NCBI GenBank assembly: GCA_048886645.1
Contig: JBHLKN010000004.1
Location: forward strand, 1-40,011
Reading direction: 5' to 3'
Length of the DNA: 40,011 nt
DNA from: Wukongarchaeum sp048886645
Lineage (GTDB): Archaea; Asgardarchaeota; Wukongarchaeia; Wukongarchaeales; Wukongarchaeaceae
Both the position numbers and the translations under genes were made by a program. Shown here piece after piece: positions 24,775 to 33,222 of this stretch. Every line of letters begins with the position of its first letter. Position 1 is the first letter of the stretch. The notes beneath the pieces are model-generated. The model made no database searches. It was not told the origin of the DNA and saw only the letters and a list, made by a program, of their open reading frames with translations.

Positions 24775-24894
24775 CGGGCCCGACGGGATTTGAACCCGCG
24801 ACCCCCAGCTTTCAACACAAAAAACAGTAACAATCTCTTACTTTAAAACGATGTTTAGAAGGCTGGTGCTCTTTCCAAACTGAGCTACGGGCCC
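24775..24894 (-). tRNA. tRNA-Arg(TCT) with canonical intron
   Basis: On the minus strand the acceptor GGGCCCG pairs perfectly with CGGGCCC and the discriminator is G. The D stem is GCTC/GAGC. The anticodon stem CCAGC/GCTGG encloses CTTCTA before the intron, so the anticodon is TCT (Arg). The T arm has the usual GGTTCAAAT loop. A 45-base intron follows position 37. CCA is not encoded. Confidence 0.95.
24811..24855 (-). other. tRNA-Arg intron (45 nt)
   Basis: AT-rich intron inserted between positions 37 and 38 of tRNA-Arg. The central helix expected of a perfect bulge-helix-bulge is not obvious by eye, so the motif may be relaxed. Confidence 0.75.
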
Positions 24895-24962
24895 TTTATT
24901 TAAAACTTATTTATTCTAAATTTTGATTTAACTTTTTCCTTTTTGATTTGACTGTTTTCTTT

Positions 24963-25607
24963 TTAAGGTATTTCTTCTATTTTTGCACCTATTCTTTTTG
25001 CTATAAATCCTGCGATATCAACAACTTTTTTTGCCCTTTTTATTACAGGGAAATCGCTGGTAGCAACTATTTCTCCTTTTAACACTTCAAAATCCGGTGA
25101 TTTAACAGCCCTAGCCTCCCCCATTAACCTATATTTTTCAAGTATTGTTCTAGTTTTTGCCGCTAACTCACCGCTCTTAGACACCGGACTATCATAATAT
25201 ATGTGAATCTTTTTTGGTGAAAATTCCTTTATCGTTTTTAAAAGCAATTCTAACGCTTCATCTGTTTCTTTTGTATGTTTATATTTTCCGAAAATGGCGC
25301 TTATATCACGCACTATTCCATCATTGCAAAGAAAAAGGGGTCTATTTGTTAAAGCACTTTCCACAGTGATCAAAACACAATAGCCATCAACTGTTAAAAA
25401 CATTCCATTAATCGCTTCTACTGGTACAAGTCTTTTCTTCGTAGTTTCGATCTCAGATTGGGAATAAACCGTTCTCCGAAGCAAGTTACGATCCTCTAAT
25501 GATAAAGAATACCGGTCTCCAACAAAATTTACAACCCTTTCCCTAGGATATCCCCTATTTAGAAGATACCGTACATCTTCAACAATTTCCCTAAAAGGAT
25601 CCACCAT
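24963..25607 (-). CDS. DUF434-type protein with C-terminal nuclease-like DUF5616 region
   Basis: About 214 residues. The N-terminal part (D-V-R-Y-L-L-N-R-G-Y-P-R-E-R-V-V-N-F-V-G, then L-L-R-R-T-V-Y) matches the archaeal/bacterial DUF434 family. The C-terminal part (V-D-G-Y-C-V-L-I-T-V-E-S, then D-G-I-V-R-D-I-S, Y-Y-D-S-P-V-S) is the segment that usually accompanies it. Conserved Asp and Glu residues suggest a metal-binding site, but the function is unknown. ATG 25607 is used because the frame upstream (M-F-S-L-N-V-F-W) is not family-like. No clear SD precedes it. Confidence 0.72.
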   Translation of the reverse strand: MVDPFREIVEDVRYLLNRGYPRERVVNFVGDRYSLSLEDRNLLRRTVYSQSEIETTKKRLVPVEAINGMFLTVDGYCVLITVESALTNRPLFLCNDGIVRDISAIFGKYKHTKETDEALELLLKTIKEFSPKKIHIYYDSPVSKSGELAAKTRTILEKYRLMGEARAVKSPDFEVLKGEIVATSDFPVIKRAKKVVDIAGFIAKRIGAKIEEIP

Positions 25608-25807
25608 GATAACACAGACCCAAAAAACATTCAAGGAAAACATACTTGTAAAAACCTTTAAAAATAACTGTTATCAACAGTATTCTCCCAAATTCCTCCC
25701 AAGTCTTTTTTAATTTCCTTTTTATTAAAGGAAAGAAGATTAAAAGATAATAAGAAAATAAAGGTGCTTTACACCCTCTCTATAATTAAAGAAAATTGTT
25801 TGTGATT

Positions 25808-26128
25808 TTAGCCAAACAAGCTTGCTAGACCTGCTTCTTCTTCCTCTTCTGGTTCTTTTTTCTTTTCCTCTTTTTTCTTTTCCTCTTTTTTCTTTGGTTT
25901 TTCTTCTTCAACGGCTGGAGCTGCTGCTGGTGGTGCTACTGTTGGCGCTACCGTACCTGCTGATGCTATCACTTCTTCAATGTTTACGCTTTTCAGTGTT
26001 TCAACTATTGTTTTCAACTGTGCGGCATCCACTTTGCCACCAGCAGCCTCAATAATCTTTGCAAGATTCTCTTCTGTGATCTCTTTTCCCAAAGTGTGAA
26101 GCAATAATGAGGCATGAATCGACTCCAT
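25808..26128 (-). CDS. rpl12p: Ribosomal protein P1 (archaeal L12)
   Basis: A 106-residue stalk protein. The N-terminal helical dimerisation domain is followed by an Ala/Pro-rich hinge (A-P-T-V-A-P-P-A-A-A-P), a highly charged Lys/Glu tail and the terminal E-A-G-L-A-S-L-F-G, the conserved factor-binding end shared with the L10 homologue upstream. Several copies bind L10 and recruit elongation factors. It is the last gene of the L1-L10-L12 run. Confidence 0.97.
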   Translation of the reverse strand: MESIHASLLLHTLGKEITEENLAKIIEAAGGKVDAAQLKTIVETLKSVNIEEVIASAGTVAPTVAPPAAAPAVEEEKPKKKEEKKKEEKKKEPEEEEEAGLASLFG

Positions 26129-26257
26129 TTCAAACTTACCTCCAGTCTCTTTTTTTAAAACAGTATCACGAAACTAAGATAATACTCTATTCAAACAATT
26201 GCAAGTTAAAAATCTTTGTCTTTTCAAAATTTTTAAAATCTTCTATTTTTAATATTG

Positions 26258-26362
26258 CTACTTCTTTTTAAACTGACCACTTGCCCCGCAATTTGAACAC
26301 TTTTTTGGTTTACATCTTGTTTCCTTTTCAAAACCACAATTTTCACAAACAAAAACGCCCAT
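26258..26362 (-). CDS. 34-residue RCKP-type zinc ribbon (rubredoxin-like) protein
   Basis: A tiny gene between L10 and L12: M-G-V-F-V-C-E-N-C-G-F-E-K-E-T, then R-C-K-P-K-K-C-S-N-C-G. Cys pairs C-x2-C and C-x4-C-x2-C, with the R-C-K-P sequence, match small rubredoxin-like 'RCKP' proteins. Zn or Fe binding is expected; the role is unknown. It lies 17 bp after the L10 stop on the same strand, has an SD-like GAGATGG, and is surely co-transcribed with the stalk genes. An expression or redox role at the ribosome is only inference. Confidence 0.8.
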   Translation of the reverse strand: MGVFVCENCGFEKETRCKPKKCSNCGASGQFKKK

Positions 26363-26379
26363 AAAACCATCTCACTCAT

Positions 26380-27411
26380 CTATTTTTGCCCAAAAAGAGA
26401 GTTTAAATCTTCTCCAGTATCTTCCTCTTCTTCTAGATCCACTTCGGCGACCTCTTCTTCTTTCTTTTCAACCTCTTTTCCCTTTTCTTCAACGGTTTCC
26501 TCTAAACTTTCTGGAAGAATGTCAGGATTTATTTCGGCGATCTTTTTAAGCAATGCTACTGCCTGATTTTTGGCTTTTAAAAGTATTATTGGCGCGCTAG
26601 TTTTAATAACTGTGTTTGTTTCAATCGCCAAGGCTAACGCTTGATCCTTAGCCCTTAATAAAAGTGATGGCAACGTTTTAGCTGTAACCACGTTTGCTAC
26701 TAATGCTAAACTCTGTGATTGGGTGCAAGCTTCACTTAAAAGGCCTAAAACATCCATCATCAAATATTTTTCAGCAAATATAACCCCATCATCATAAGCG
26801 GCTTCTATTGTTAACCCTGTCTCAAAAGGCAGAATTCCTAACCTTGCAAGAACGATAACTTTATGCCTTGCTATCTTCTCTCCTTTTTGTATTATCACGG
26901 TGTCTCTTAAAATAGCAATTTGCCCTTTCACTATTCTGGTAGGCAAACCTACCGATGAAAACTCCCCAATAATAGGGCCAGGCGGTAGTCCTGTGTTTTG
27001 CTCAGGAATAGTAACATCTTTCGGCGCTATTTGCCCAACTTTTGCAGGGGCAGACATCTTATTCTCTGCCAAAAATTTCGCCAAAGAAAAAACATCCCCA
27101 TCAGTCAAAATCAGGGCATAATTACCCCCAGAATAATATTTCATAAGCTTAGTAATGTTAGGTTTTTCTTTAGAAAGCTTGCGAAGCGCTATCTCTAAAA
27201 GGCTCTTCTTAACCATTTTTAAAGTAGCTTTTCCTCGCAAACTTGACCGCATTTGTTGCACTATACTACCAGGTATACCAGTCATCCTGACTAAACCTAT
27301 AATTTTATGGTTTTTAATAAGTTGATATATATCCTTTACAGCTTTAACTTTAGCTTCAGGAACTTTTCTCCGTGGTCGTATTGCAGTACTTTTAACCTCA
27401 GATGTTGACAT
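26380..27411 (-). CDS. rpl10p: Ribosomal protein uL10 (P0)
   Basis: A 343-residue protein anchoring the L12 stalk on 23S rRNA. The N-terminal RNA-binding domain shows G-L-V-R-M-T-G-I-P-G and M-R-S-S-L-R-G-K-A, then G-P-I-I-G-E-F-S-S-V-G-L-P. The C-terminal helices bind L12 dimers, and a Lys/Glu tail ends in E-D-L-N-S-L-F-G-Q-K, echoing the L12 end. Length is normal for archaeal P0. GGTGGG precedes ATG 27411, and the palindrome ACCACTAGTGGT overlaps the leader at about 27422-27433. Confidence 0.97.
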   Translation of the reverse strand: MSTSEVKSTAIRPRRKVPEAKVKAVKDIYQLIKNHKIIGLVRMTGIPGSIVQQMRSSLRGKATLKMVKKSLLEIALRKLSKEKPNITKLMKYYSGGNYALILTDGDVFSLAKFLAENKMSAPAKVGQIAPKDVTIPEQNTGLPPGPIIGEFSSVGLPTRIVKGQIAILRDTVIIQKGEKIARHKVIVLARLGILPFETGLTIEAAYDDGVIFAEKYLMMDVLGLLSEACTQSQSLALVANVVTAKTLPSLLLRAKDQALALAIETNTVIKTSAPIILLKAKNQAVALLKKIAEINPDILPESLEETVEEKGKEVEKKEEEVAEVDLEEEEDTGEDLNSLFGQK

Positions 27412-27475
27412 AATTGTCCCACCACTAGTGGTAAATTGAATAGAATATTTTTCCTGATCTTTTGTTGTTTGTGAT

Positions 27476-28129
27476 TCAAGTTTTTAAATCAATTTTTGTC
27501 GGGGAACCCATTGTAGTTTTAACAGTGAGTGCCTTAATATTATTCATCCCATATTCAAGTTTTCTTTCCAAAGCCTCCATAACTGTCATTATGTTCTCTG
27601 CAATCTTTTCAGGATCCATGTCAACCGTTCCAACCCTAGCATTTAAGACAGGAGTATCTCTCAACCTTAATCTCACTGTCCGTTTATATTGATCTAAAAG
27701 CGCTTCTACATCAGTGGTTGGAGTTACCGGTTTAGGCATTTTCCCTCTAGGACCCAAAAACTTGCCAAGAGAGCGCCCAATAAAAGGCATTAATGACGGA
27801 CTTGCGACGAAAAAATCATTCTCAAGAGCAATTTTTTTCGCCTGTTTCGGGTTAGAAGCAAGTTTTTCAACATCCTCTTTCGTAAGTACCGTATTAAATC
27901 CCGCTTTTTTTGCGGCAACTTCCAAACTAGGATCAGCTACAGCACCTACCTTAACCTCCTTTCCCGACGGGTTAGGTAATACAACTTCTATGTTAAAACG
28001 CTTACTTGTATCTTTCAAATCCACATCCTTTAAGTTGATGGTGACATCAACAGATTCAAGAAAATTTCTCTTAGGAGAGTCTTCAACAACCTTTTTAACC
28101 GTCTCAGTTAGTGTTTTAACATCCACCAT
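27476..28129 (-). CDS. rpl1p: Ribosomal protein uL1
   Basis: About 217 residues. Binds 23S rRNA at the L1 stalk and in many archaea represses its own operon. Conserved parts are L-P-N-P-S-G-K (near residue 47), L-G-P-R-G-K-M-P-K-P-V-T-P and the terminal T-M-G-S-P-T-K-I-D. The start is ATG 28129 (M-V-D-V-K-T-L) behind GAAGGG; the longer frame M-S-C-F-I-R-K has no family match. Confidence 0.97.
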   Translation of the reverse strand: MVDVKTLTETVKKVVEDSPKRNFLESVDVTINLKDVDLKDTSKRFNIEVVLPNPSGKEVKVGAVADPSLEVAAKKAGFNTVLTKEDVEKLASNPKQAKKIALENDFFVASPSLMPFIGRSLGKFLGPRGKMPKPVTPTTDVEALLDQYKRTVRLRLRDTPVLNARVGTVDMDPEKIAENIMTVMEALERKLEYGMNNIKALTVKTTMGSPTKIDLKT

Positions 28130-28248
28130 GAATAACCCTTCTTTTCTTATAAAACAACTCAAATATCTACCAAAAACAACGCACTAATAAATATTTGAAC
28201 AGTTAAAATAAAAATAAAAAATTTCTCCCTAAGATTCGTTAATATCCT

Positions 28249-28290
28249 GGATTTTAGGTTAGTACTTCATCTTTTAGGTTAGTACTTCAT
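28249..28290. repeat. 20-bp tandem duplication at the rpl11 stop
   Basis: TTTTAGGTTAGTACTTCATC occurs twice in direct succession (about 28252-28271 and 28272-28291). The inner copy contains the last codons and stop of L11 (minus strand); the outer copy is an untranslated repeat just downstream. It has no effect on the protein. Confidence 0.85.
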
Positions 28291-28765
28291 CAAACATTCC
28301 TTCATCAATCGTTTTCTGAACTTCTCGCGGATCTTTTCCTTCCACAGTTACACCCATACTAACACAAGTACCAAGAACCTCTTTAACCGCACCTTTTAAA
28401 TTGATCGCTAACATGTCCCTATTTTTCGATTTAGCAATCATAACAATTTGTGCAAAGCTAATATCACCAGCAATTTCTGTGCCTACATTACCCGAACCTT
28501 TAGTAACCCCTCCTGAAGCTAATTCACTAAGAATCAAGGCAGAAGTAGGCGGAGTACCAACCTCAATTTTAAAAGACTTATCATCCAAATTAACCTCTAC
28601 TTTAACAGGGACTTTTAACCCCGCAAAAGCTTTCGTTTCCTCATTTATCGCATCAACAACCTGTGTCACATTTACTCCCGTAGGACCCAAAGCAGGACCC
28701 AGAGGAGGCCCTCCACTAGCCCTACCAGCAACAACTAATGCCTCAACTACTTCTGTTCTCACCAT
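28274..28765 (-). CDS. rpl11p: Ribosomal protein uL11
   Basis: A 163-residue protein of the GTPase-associated centre. G-R-A-S-G-G-P-P-L-G-P-A-L-G-P-T-G-V-N near the N-terminus and the C-terminal A-K-S-K-N-R-D-M-L-A are diagnostic. It follows the inserted plus-strand block, not spt5 directly, so the usual spt5-rpl11 linkage is broken. A T-rich upstream interval should hold its own promoter. Confidence 0.97.
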   Translation of the reverse strand: MVRTEVVEALVVAGRASGGPPLGPALGPTGVNVTQVVDAINEETKAFAGLKVPVKVEVNLDDKSFKIEVGTPPTSALILSELASGGVTKGSGNVGTEIAGDISFAQIVMIAKSKNRDMLAINLKGAVKEVLGTCVSMGVTVEGKDPREVQKTIDEGMFDEVLT

Positions 28766-29214
28766 AATCCATCAACGTCCATCTAAATGAACAAAAAATA
28801 TCAATAAAATAATTACTTTAAAAACTTTTAATACCCTATTAAATAACCGATACATTAGTAGCATTTAACCACGATTAATTGCTAATGAACTTTTCGTTTC
28901 TATCAGTTTCCAAAATACAACATCAAAAAATAAATGTCTATTACTCTCATTTTTACCAAAAAAGGTGAATTAATAGCTCAATATTATTTATTTCTCTTCT
29001 CTTGTTCTTTAAACTTCTCAAAAAAATTTATCACCTCCTTATCAGAGAATGGTGGATAAAACTTTTACATGATTTTCACCTGCCTCCCCCTTCCCACATA
29101 TAAAATATAGCATCTCCACTCTAACCAAGAGACGATAATCTCATTTTCCCCATACTTCCTATAAAAACCTCTATGAAAAGCATTATATATATCATAAAGG
29201 GAGATCGATCAGAA
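28766..29214. other. Divergent intergenic region with possible gene remnant
   Basis: This 449-bp AT-rich interval lies between rpl11 (minus) and the ribbon-helix-helix-like gene (plus). It should contain both promoters: a TATA-like ATTATATATAT is at about 29182-29192 for the plus gene. On the minus strand, 28984-29064 encodes the protein-like tail K-F-Y-P-P-F-S-D-K-E-V-I-N-F-F-E-K without a start, possibly a decayed gene end. I see no RNA gene. Confidence 0.4.
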
Positions 29215-29805
29215 GTGGAAAAAAACAAAAAAAATCGACTAAATAATGGCAAAAATGATGAAAAACGTATCAGAGTCACAGTTACTCTCACAGGGGAGAT
29301 GGCGAAAAAGTTTGAAGAGCTTGCAAAAAAATGGCATGGTGAAACAAGATTAGCTAAAAGCAATGCTGCAAGAACAGCCCTCTACGCGTTTATTCAATCC
29401 AATGGCGAAATAAGCTTTCTTGTACCTGGTCAAAGAAGCATGCATCATTACATGAATCAAAGGAGAAAAAAAGTGATAACAATAGAAGAGGAAACCAGCT
29501 TTAACTTTCTTCCTCCCTACCCTCCGATTCCTTCCTCCTCAAACAATTTTAATACCCCGCCTAATACGGTATCTGAAAACATAGAGATGGTTTATGGAAT
29601 ATCGATAACAGCCGCTGGATTAGAAATAAGACGCGAATTAACTTCTGGAAAATCAGAGGGTTCGAAACTTTTTTTACGAATGAAAGCCCTCGCAGAGAAA
29701 TCAGAAAAAGAAAATACGATCCTCGCCCAAAAAAGAGACGAAGAAGATGCTGACCAAAATATACCGCTTCAAAAGGAACCTCCCATAGAAATACCTATAT
29801 TGTAA
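29215..29805 (+). CDS. Putative ribbon-helix-helix-type DNA-binding protein
   Basis: I do not recognise the full protein. The first third (K-R-I-R-V-T-V-T-L-T-G-E-M-A-K-K-F-E-E-L-A, then S-N-A-A-R-T-A-L-Y-A-F-I) looks like a basic strand followed by two helices, the pattern of ribbon-helix-helix regulators. The middle is Pro/Ser-rich (F-L-P-P-Y-P-P-I-P-S-S-S) and the C-terminus is charged. A TATA-like box at about 29182-29192 and GGGAG at 29199-29203 favour GTG 29215 over ATG 29173, giving about 196 residues. It is the first gene of the block inserted into the ribosomal run and may regulate it. Confidence 0.6.
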   Translation: MEKNKKNRLNNGKNDEKRIRVTVTLTGEMAKKFEELAKKWHGETRLAKSNAARTALYAFIQSNGEISFLVPGQRSMHHYMNQRRKKVITIEEETSFNFLPPYPPIPSSSNNFNTPPNTVSENIEMVYGISITAAGLEIRRELTSGKSEGSKLFLRMKALAEKSEKENTILAQKRDEEDADQNIPLQKEPPIEIPIL

Positions 29806-29959
29806 GCCTTTTTTTCCTCTTTTCATCCTTTTAACAAGCTTAACCCTCCCTTAAAAACGAAAAAAGCTTTAATACTAAACCTTGATAATAATATTTGAGT
29901 TAGATTTTTTTTGAATGCTTTCCGTTTTTATGTTTATTTTTGAAGGACGGGGGTTTTTA

Positions 29960-32071
29960 TTGGAAGCAGAGTTTCAACCGCTTTTTGAACCTAATGGAAT
30001 AGCGGTCATCGGCGCAAGCCGTACCCCAGGCAAAGTGGGCCATGAAGTTCTCAAAAACCTGATTAATTCGGGTTATAACGGCTATTTATGCCCCGTTAAT
30101 CCAAAAGCAGAAGATGTTTTAGGTTTAAAATCCATTCCATCCATAAAAGAAGCAGACGATAATATCGATCTTGCAGTTGTTTGTGTACCCGCAAAGTTCG
30201 TGTCTACTATAGTAGAAGAAGCAGGTGAAGTAGGAGTCAAATGCGCAATAGTCATCAGCGCCGGTTTTAAGGAGATTGGTCCTGAAGGCGCACGAGCGGA
30301 AAAATTACTTTTAGAAACAGCTAAAAAGTTTGATATCAGAATAGTAGGTCCAAACTGTCTAGGAATAATTTCAACAGGTCCCGTTACCTTCAACGCCTCT
30401 TTCGCTGAAAGCATACCAAAACCCGGCAATATAGCATTTATATCCCAATCCGGCGCCCTCCTTACAGGAATAATAGATTGGAGCTTCCAAGAAGACACAG
30501 GATTCTCAAAAATTATAAGCGTAGGCAACATGGCAGATATGGAAGTAACAGACTTTATCGAAGCTTTAAGACATGATGAAAATACGGATGTGATTGCAGT
30601 TTATCTAGAGAATTTAAAAAACGGTGAAAATTTCCTTAATATAGCTCAAAAAGTGTGCACTGAGAAGCCTATATTAGTAGTAAAATCTGGCAGAAGCATT
30701 GAGGGAGCCAAAGCAGCATCTTCTCATACAGGGGCTCTTGCCGGAAGCGATCGTGCCTATGATCTAGCCTTCCAGAAAGTTGGAGCCATTAGAGCAAGTT
30801 CTATGGAAGAACTTTTCGATCTCGCAAAATCTTTTTCAATGCAACCCCCTCCAGAAGGAGAAAATATTGTTATAATCACCAACGCAGGCGGTCCAGGGAT
30901 CCTCGCTACAGATTCCGCATCCAGCCACAGTTTAAAACTCGCCCCCCTCTCAGAAAGCACAAAAGAACTTAGAAAGTTTCTCCCCCCAGCAGCAGGCTTT
31001 CATAACCCTGTTGACATGCTTGGAACCGCCACAAGTAAAGAATATGGCCAAACCTTAGAAGTTTGCTTGCAAAATAAGAACGTTCATACAGCTCTCATAA
31101 TATTAACACCACAAGCGATGACAGACACTCAAAAAATAGCGGAAAAAATAGCAAAAATTAAGAAAAATTTCCCAAAAAAACTAGTAGTTGCCGCTTTTAT
31201 AGGCAGTGAAAAAGTAAAAGAGGGCGTAGAAATATTACAAAAAGCAGGAATACCCTGTTTTCCCTTCCCTGAACGCGCGATTAAAGCCCTTTCTGGCCTA
31301 ACAAAATACGCAAAATTTAAACAAAACCCTCCTGAAGAAGAATATCCGCAGTTTGCTGTAGATGAAAAGAGTGTGAAAAAGATTTTCTCCCAAGTTAGGG
31401 AAGATAATCGCGTTAATCTCCTCGTTTCCGAAGGAATATATACCCTTAGCGCCTACGGAATCGAAGTCCCCCCAACTTCACTAGCAAGTAACCCAGAAGA
31501 AGCTGTTGATCTAAGCGAAGCAATCGGATACCCCTTAGTATTAAAAGTAGCATCCCCAGAAGTTTTACATAAAACAGATATTGGCGGAGTTGAAATCGGT
31601 CTAAAAAACGCTGAAGAAGTTAAAAAAGCCTTCAAAAGAATAATCTACAAAACAAGAAAACACATGCCAAAAGCAAGAATCTATGGATGTGTTATCCAAA
31701 AACTTGTACCAACAGGTCGTGAAGTTATAATAGGGGCTACAAAAGACCCAAGCTTTGGCCAAATGATAATGTTTGGCGCGGGAGGAATATTCACAGAAGT
31801 CATGAAAGACGTATCCTTTAGACTAGCCCCCATATCTCGAAATGAAGCAAACAAAATGATTTCTGAAACAAAATACTACTCAATACTGCGGGGAGTAAGA
31901 GGAGAAGAACCCGCAGATATCTCCGCCCTCATCGAAACAATTTTGAAGATAAACCAGCTAATAACTGACTTTAAAGATGAAATATTAGAGTTTGATTGCA
32001 ATCCTGCCTTTATATACCCAAAAGGTAAAGGTTGCCAAGCCTTAGATGTAAAAATAACCATTAAAAAATGA
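29960..32071 (+). CDS. ADP-forming acyl-CoA (acetyl-CoA) synthetase, fused alpha-beta
   Basis: About 703 residues. Converts acyl-CoA, ADP and phosphate to acid, CoA and ATP, the archaeal route of ATP gain in fermentation of peptides or sugars (or acid activation in reverse). The alpha half has the CoA-binding N-terminus (A-V-I-G-A-S-R-T-P-G-K-V-G), V-G-P-N-C-L-G-I and the phospho-His loop S-S-H-T-G-A-L-A-G-S-D. The beta half has an ATP-grasp domain (L-K-V-A-S-P-E-V-L-H-K-T-D-I-G-G-V). The start is TTG 29960 (M-E-A-E-F-Q) behind a G-run; the upstream M-L-S-V-F extension is not family-like. It is followed by a BioD/DRTGG gene 22 bp away. Confidence 0.94.
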   Translation: MEAEFQPLFEPNGIAVIGASRTPGKVGHEVLKNLINSGYNGYLCPVNPKAEDVLGLKSIPSIKEADDNIDLAVVCVPAKFVSTIVEEAGEVGVKCAIVISAGFKEIGPEGARAEKLLLETAKKFDIRIVGPNCLGIISTGPVTFNASFAESIPKPGNIAFISQSGALLTGIIDWSFQEDTGFSKIISVGNMADMEVTDFIEALRHDENTDVIAVYLENLKNGENFLNIAQKVCTEKPILVVKSGRSIEGAKAASSHTGALAGSDRAYDLAFQKVGAIRASSMEELFDLAKSFSMQPPPEGENIVIITNAGGPGILATDSASSHSLKLAPLSESTKELRKFLPPAAGFHNPVDMLGTATSKEYGQTLEVCLQNKNVHTALIILTPQAMTDTQKIAEKIAKIKKNFPKKLVVAAFIGSEKVKEGVEILQKAGIPCFPFPERAIKALSGLTKYAKFKQNPPEEEYPQFAVDEKSVKKIFSQVREDNRVNLLVSEGIYTLSAYGIEVPPTSLASNPEEAVDLSEAIGYPLVLKVASPEVLHKTDIGGVEIGLKNAEEVKKAFKRIIYKTRKHMPKARIYGCVIQKLVPTGREVIIGATKDPSFGQMIMFGAGGIFTEVMKDVSFRLAPISRNEANKMISETKYYSILRGVRGEEPADISALIETILKINQLITDFKDEILEFDCNPAFIYPKGKGCQALDVKITIKK

Positions 32072-32093
32072 TTTAATTAGGAGATGTTTTCAG

Positions 32094-33182
32094 TTGGCTA
32101 ACGCATTATTAATCACAGGCCGAACAGAAGAAGTTGGAAAAACTCCAATAGCACTTTCCTTAGCCTTAAAGTTTAAAGAAGAAGGATTAAATGTCGGCTA
32201 TTTCAAACCCATCGGCTGGAAAATAAAAACCAAAGACATAATGGATAGGGATGTAAAAATCGCAAAATCTATCCTTAAAATGGAAGAAGATGAATCTTTG
32301 ATAAGCCCAATTCTAGCAGATCGGCTTTATTGGTCTGCAGAATTTGTGAAAGGAGACGTTATAGAAGAAGAAAAAAGTCTCATGGGTAGAATCGCAGATG
32401 CTTATGAAGAACTTAGTAAAAACTATGATTTCCTAGTTATCGAGGGTTGCCGTACCATGGCGTTTTTCGAATTCATAGGCTTAAGCGCTCCCCAATTGTC
32501 TGTAGCCCTAAAAGCCCCTATACTACTCGTAAATAACGACCGATTAACAACAGTCGACGAACTCATACAAGACGCTAGATATTGTGCAGGTGTACATGGA
32601 GCACAAGTCTTAGGAGCCATCATAAACAACGTTATAAGAGAAACTATTGAACGAGCGAAAGAGTTCATGATACCCCTCCTTGAAGCCAATAACGTACACG
32701 TCTACGGCATACTGCCTGAAAAACTGGAATTAAAAGCATTAATTGTAAAAGAAATCTTAGAAGATTTAGAAGGAGAAGTTTTAGCAGGAGAAGAAAATCT
32801 AAACAACATAATTGAAAACATATTGATAGGCGCCATGGGGCCAGAAGCCGCATTAAAACACTTTAGAAGAGCAGTAAGAAAAGCAGTAGTAACGGGAGGA
32901 GACAGGGCAGACATGGCGGTATCCGCTCTAGAAACAGACACTTCATGCCTAATATTAACAGGCAACCTCTTCCCACCAGCCCAAGTACTAAGCTTAGCTG
33001 ACGAGAAGAACATCCCAGTAATTCTTGTTCCTTACGACACATACACAACAGTGGAAAAACTTAATAAATCCAAAATGCACGGCCATCTTCGGCCTGAAAA
33101 AATAGAAACGTGGAAAAAACTAATCGAAGAAAATATAAACTGGAAAGAAATCCTCGAAGCAACAAAAAAGAGTAAAAGATAA
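32094..33182 (+). CDS. BioD-like P-loop protein with DRTGG domain
   Basis: A 362-residue protein. The N-terminal dethiobiotin-synthetase-like P-loop (T-G-R-T-E-E-V-G-K-T, then G-Y-F-K-P-I-G) is followed by a DRTGG domain from about residue 215 (T-G-G-D-R-A-D-M-A, L-I-L-T-G-N). The same arrangement forms the N-terminal half of some phosphotransacetylases, and stand-alone archaeal copies often sit beside ADP-forming acyl-CoA synthetases, as here. A regulatory or sensing role for the acyl-CoA synthetase is the usual guess. TTG 32094 is preceded by AGGAGA. It converges on spt5. Confidence 0.88.
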   Translation: MANALLITGRTEEVGKTPIALSLALKFKEEGLNVGYFKPIGWKIKTKDIMDRDVKIAKSILKMEEDESLISPILADRLYWSAEFVKGDVIEEEKSLMGRIADAYEELSKNYDFLVIEGCRTMAFFEFIGLSAPQLSVALKAPILLVNNDRLTTVDELIQDARYCAGVHGAQVLGAIINNVIRETIERAKEFMIPLLEANNVHVYGILPEKLELKALIVKEILEDLEGEVLAGEENLNNIIENILIGAMGPEAALKHFRRAVRKAVVTGGDRADMAVSALETDTSCLILTGNLFPPAQVLSLADEKNIPVILVPYDTYTTVEKLNKSKMHGHLRPEKIETWKKLIEENINWKEILEATKKSKR

Positions 33183-33222
33183 TACTGCCCTTTTTTGCAT
33201 GTTTTTAACTTATTCCCCTCTT

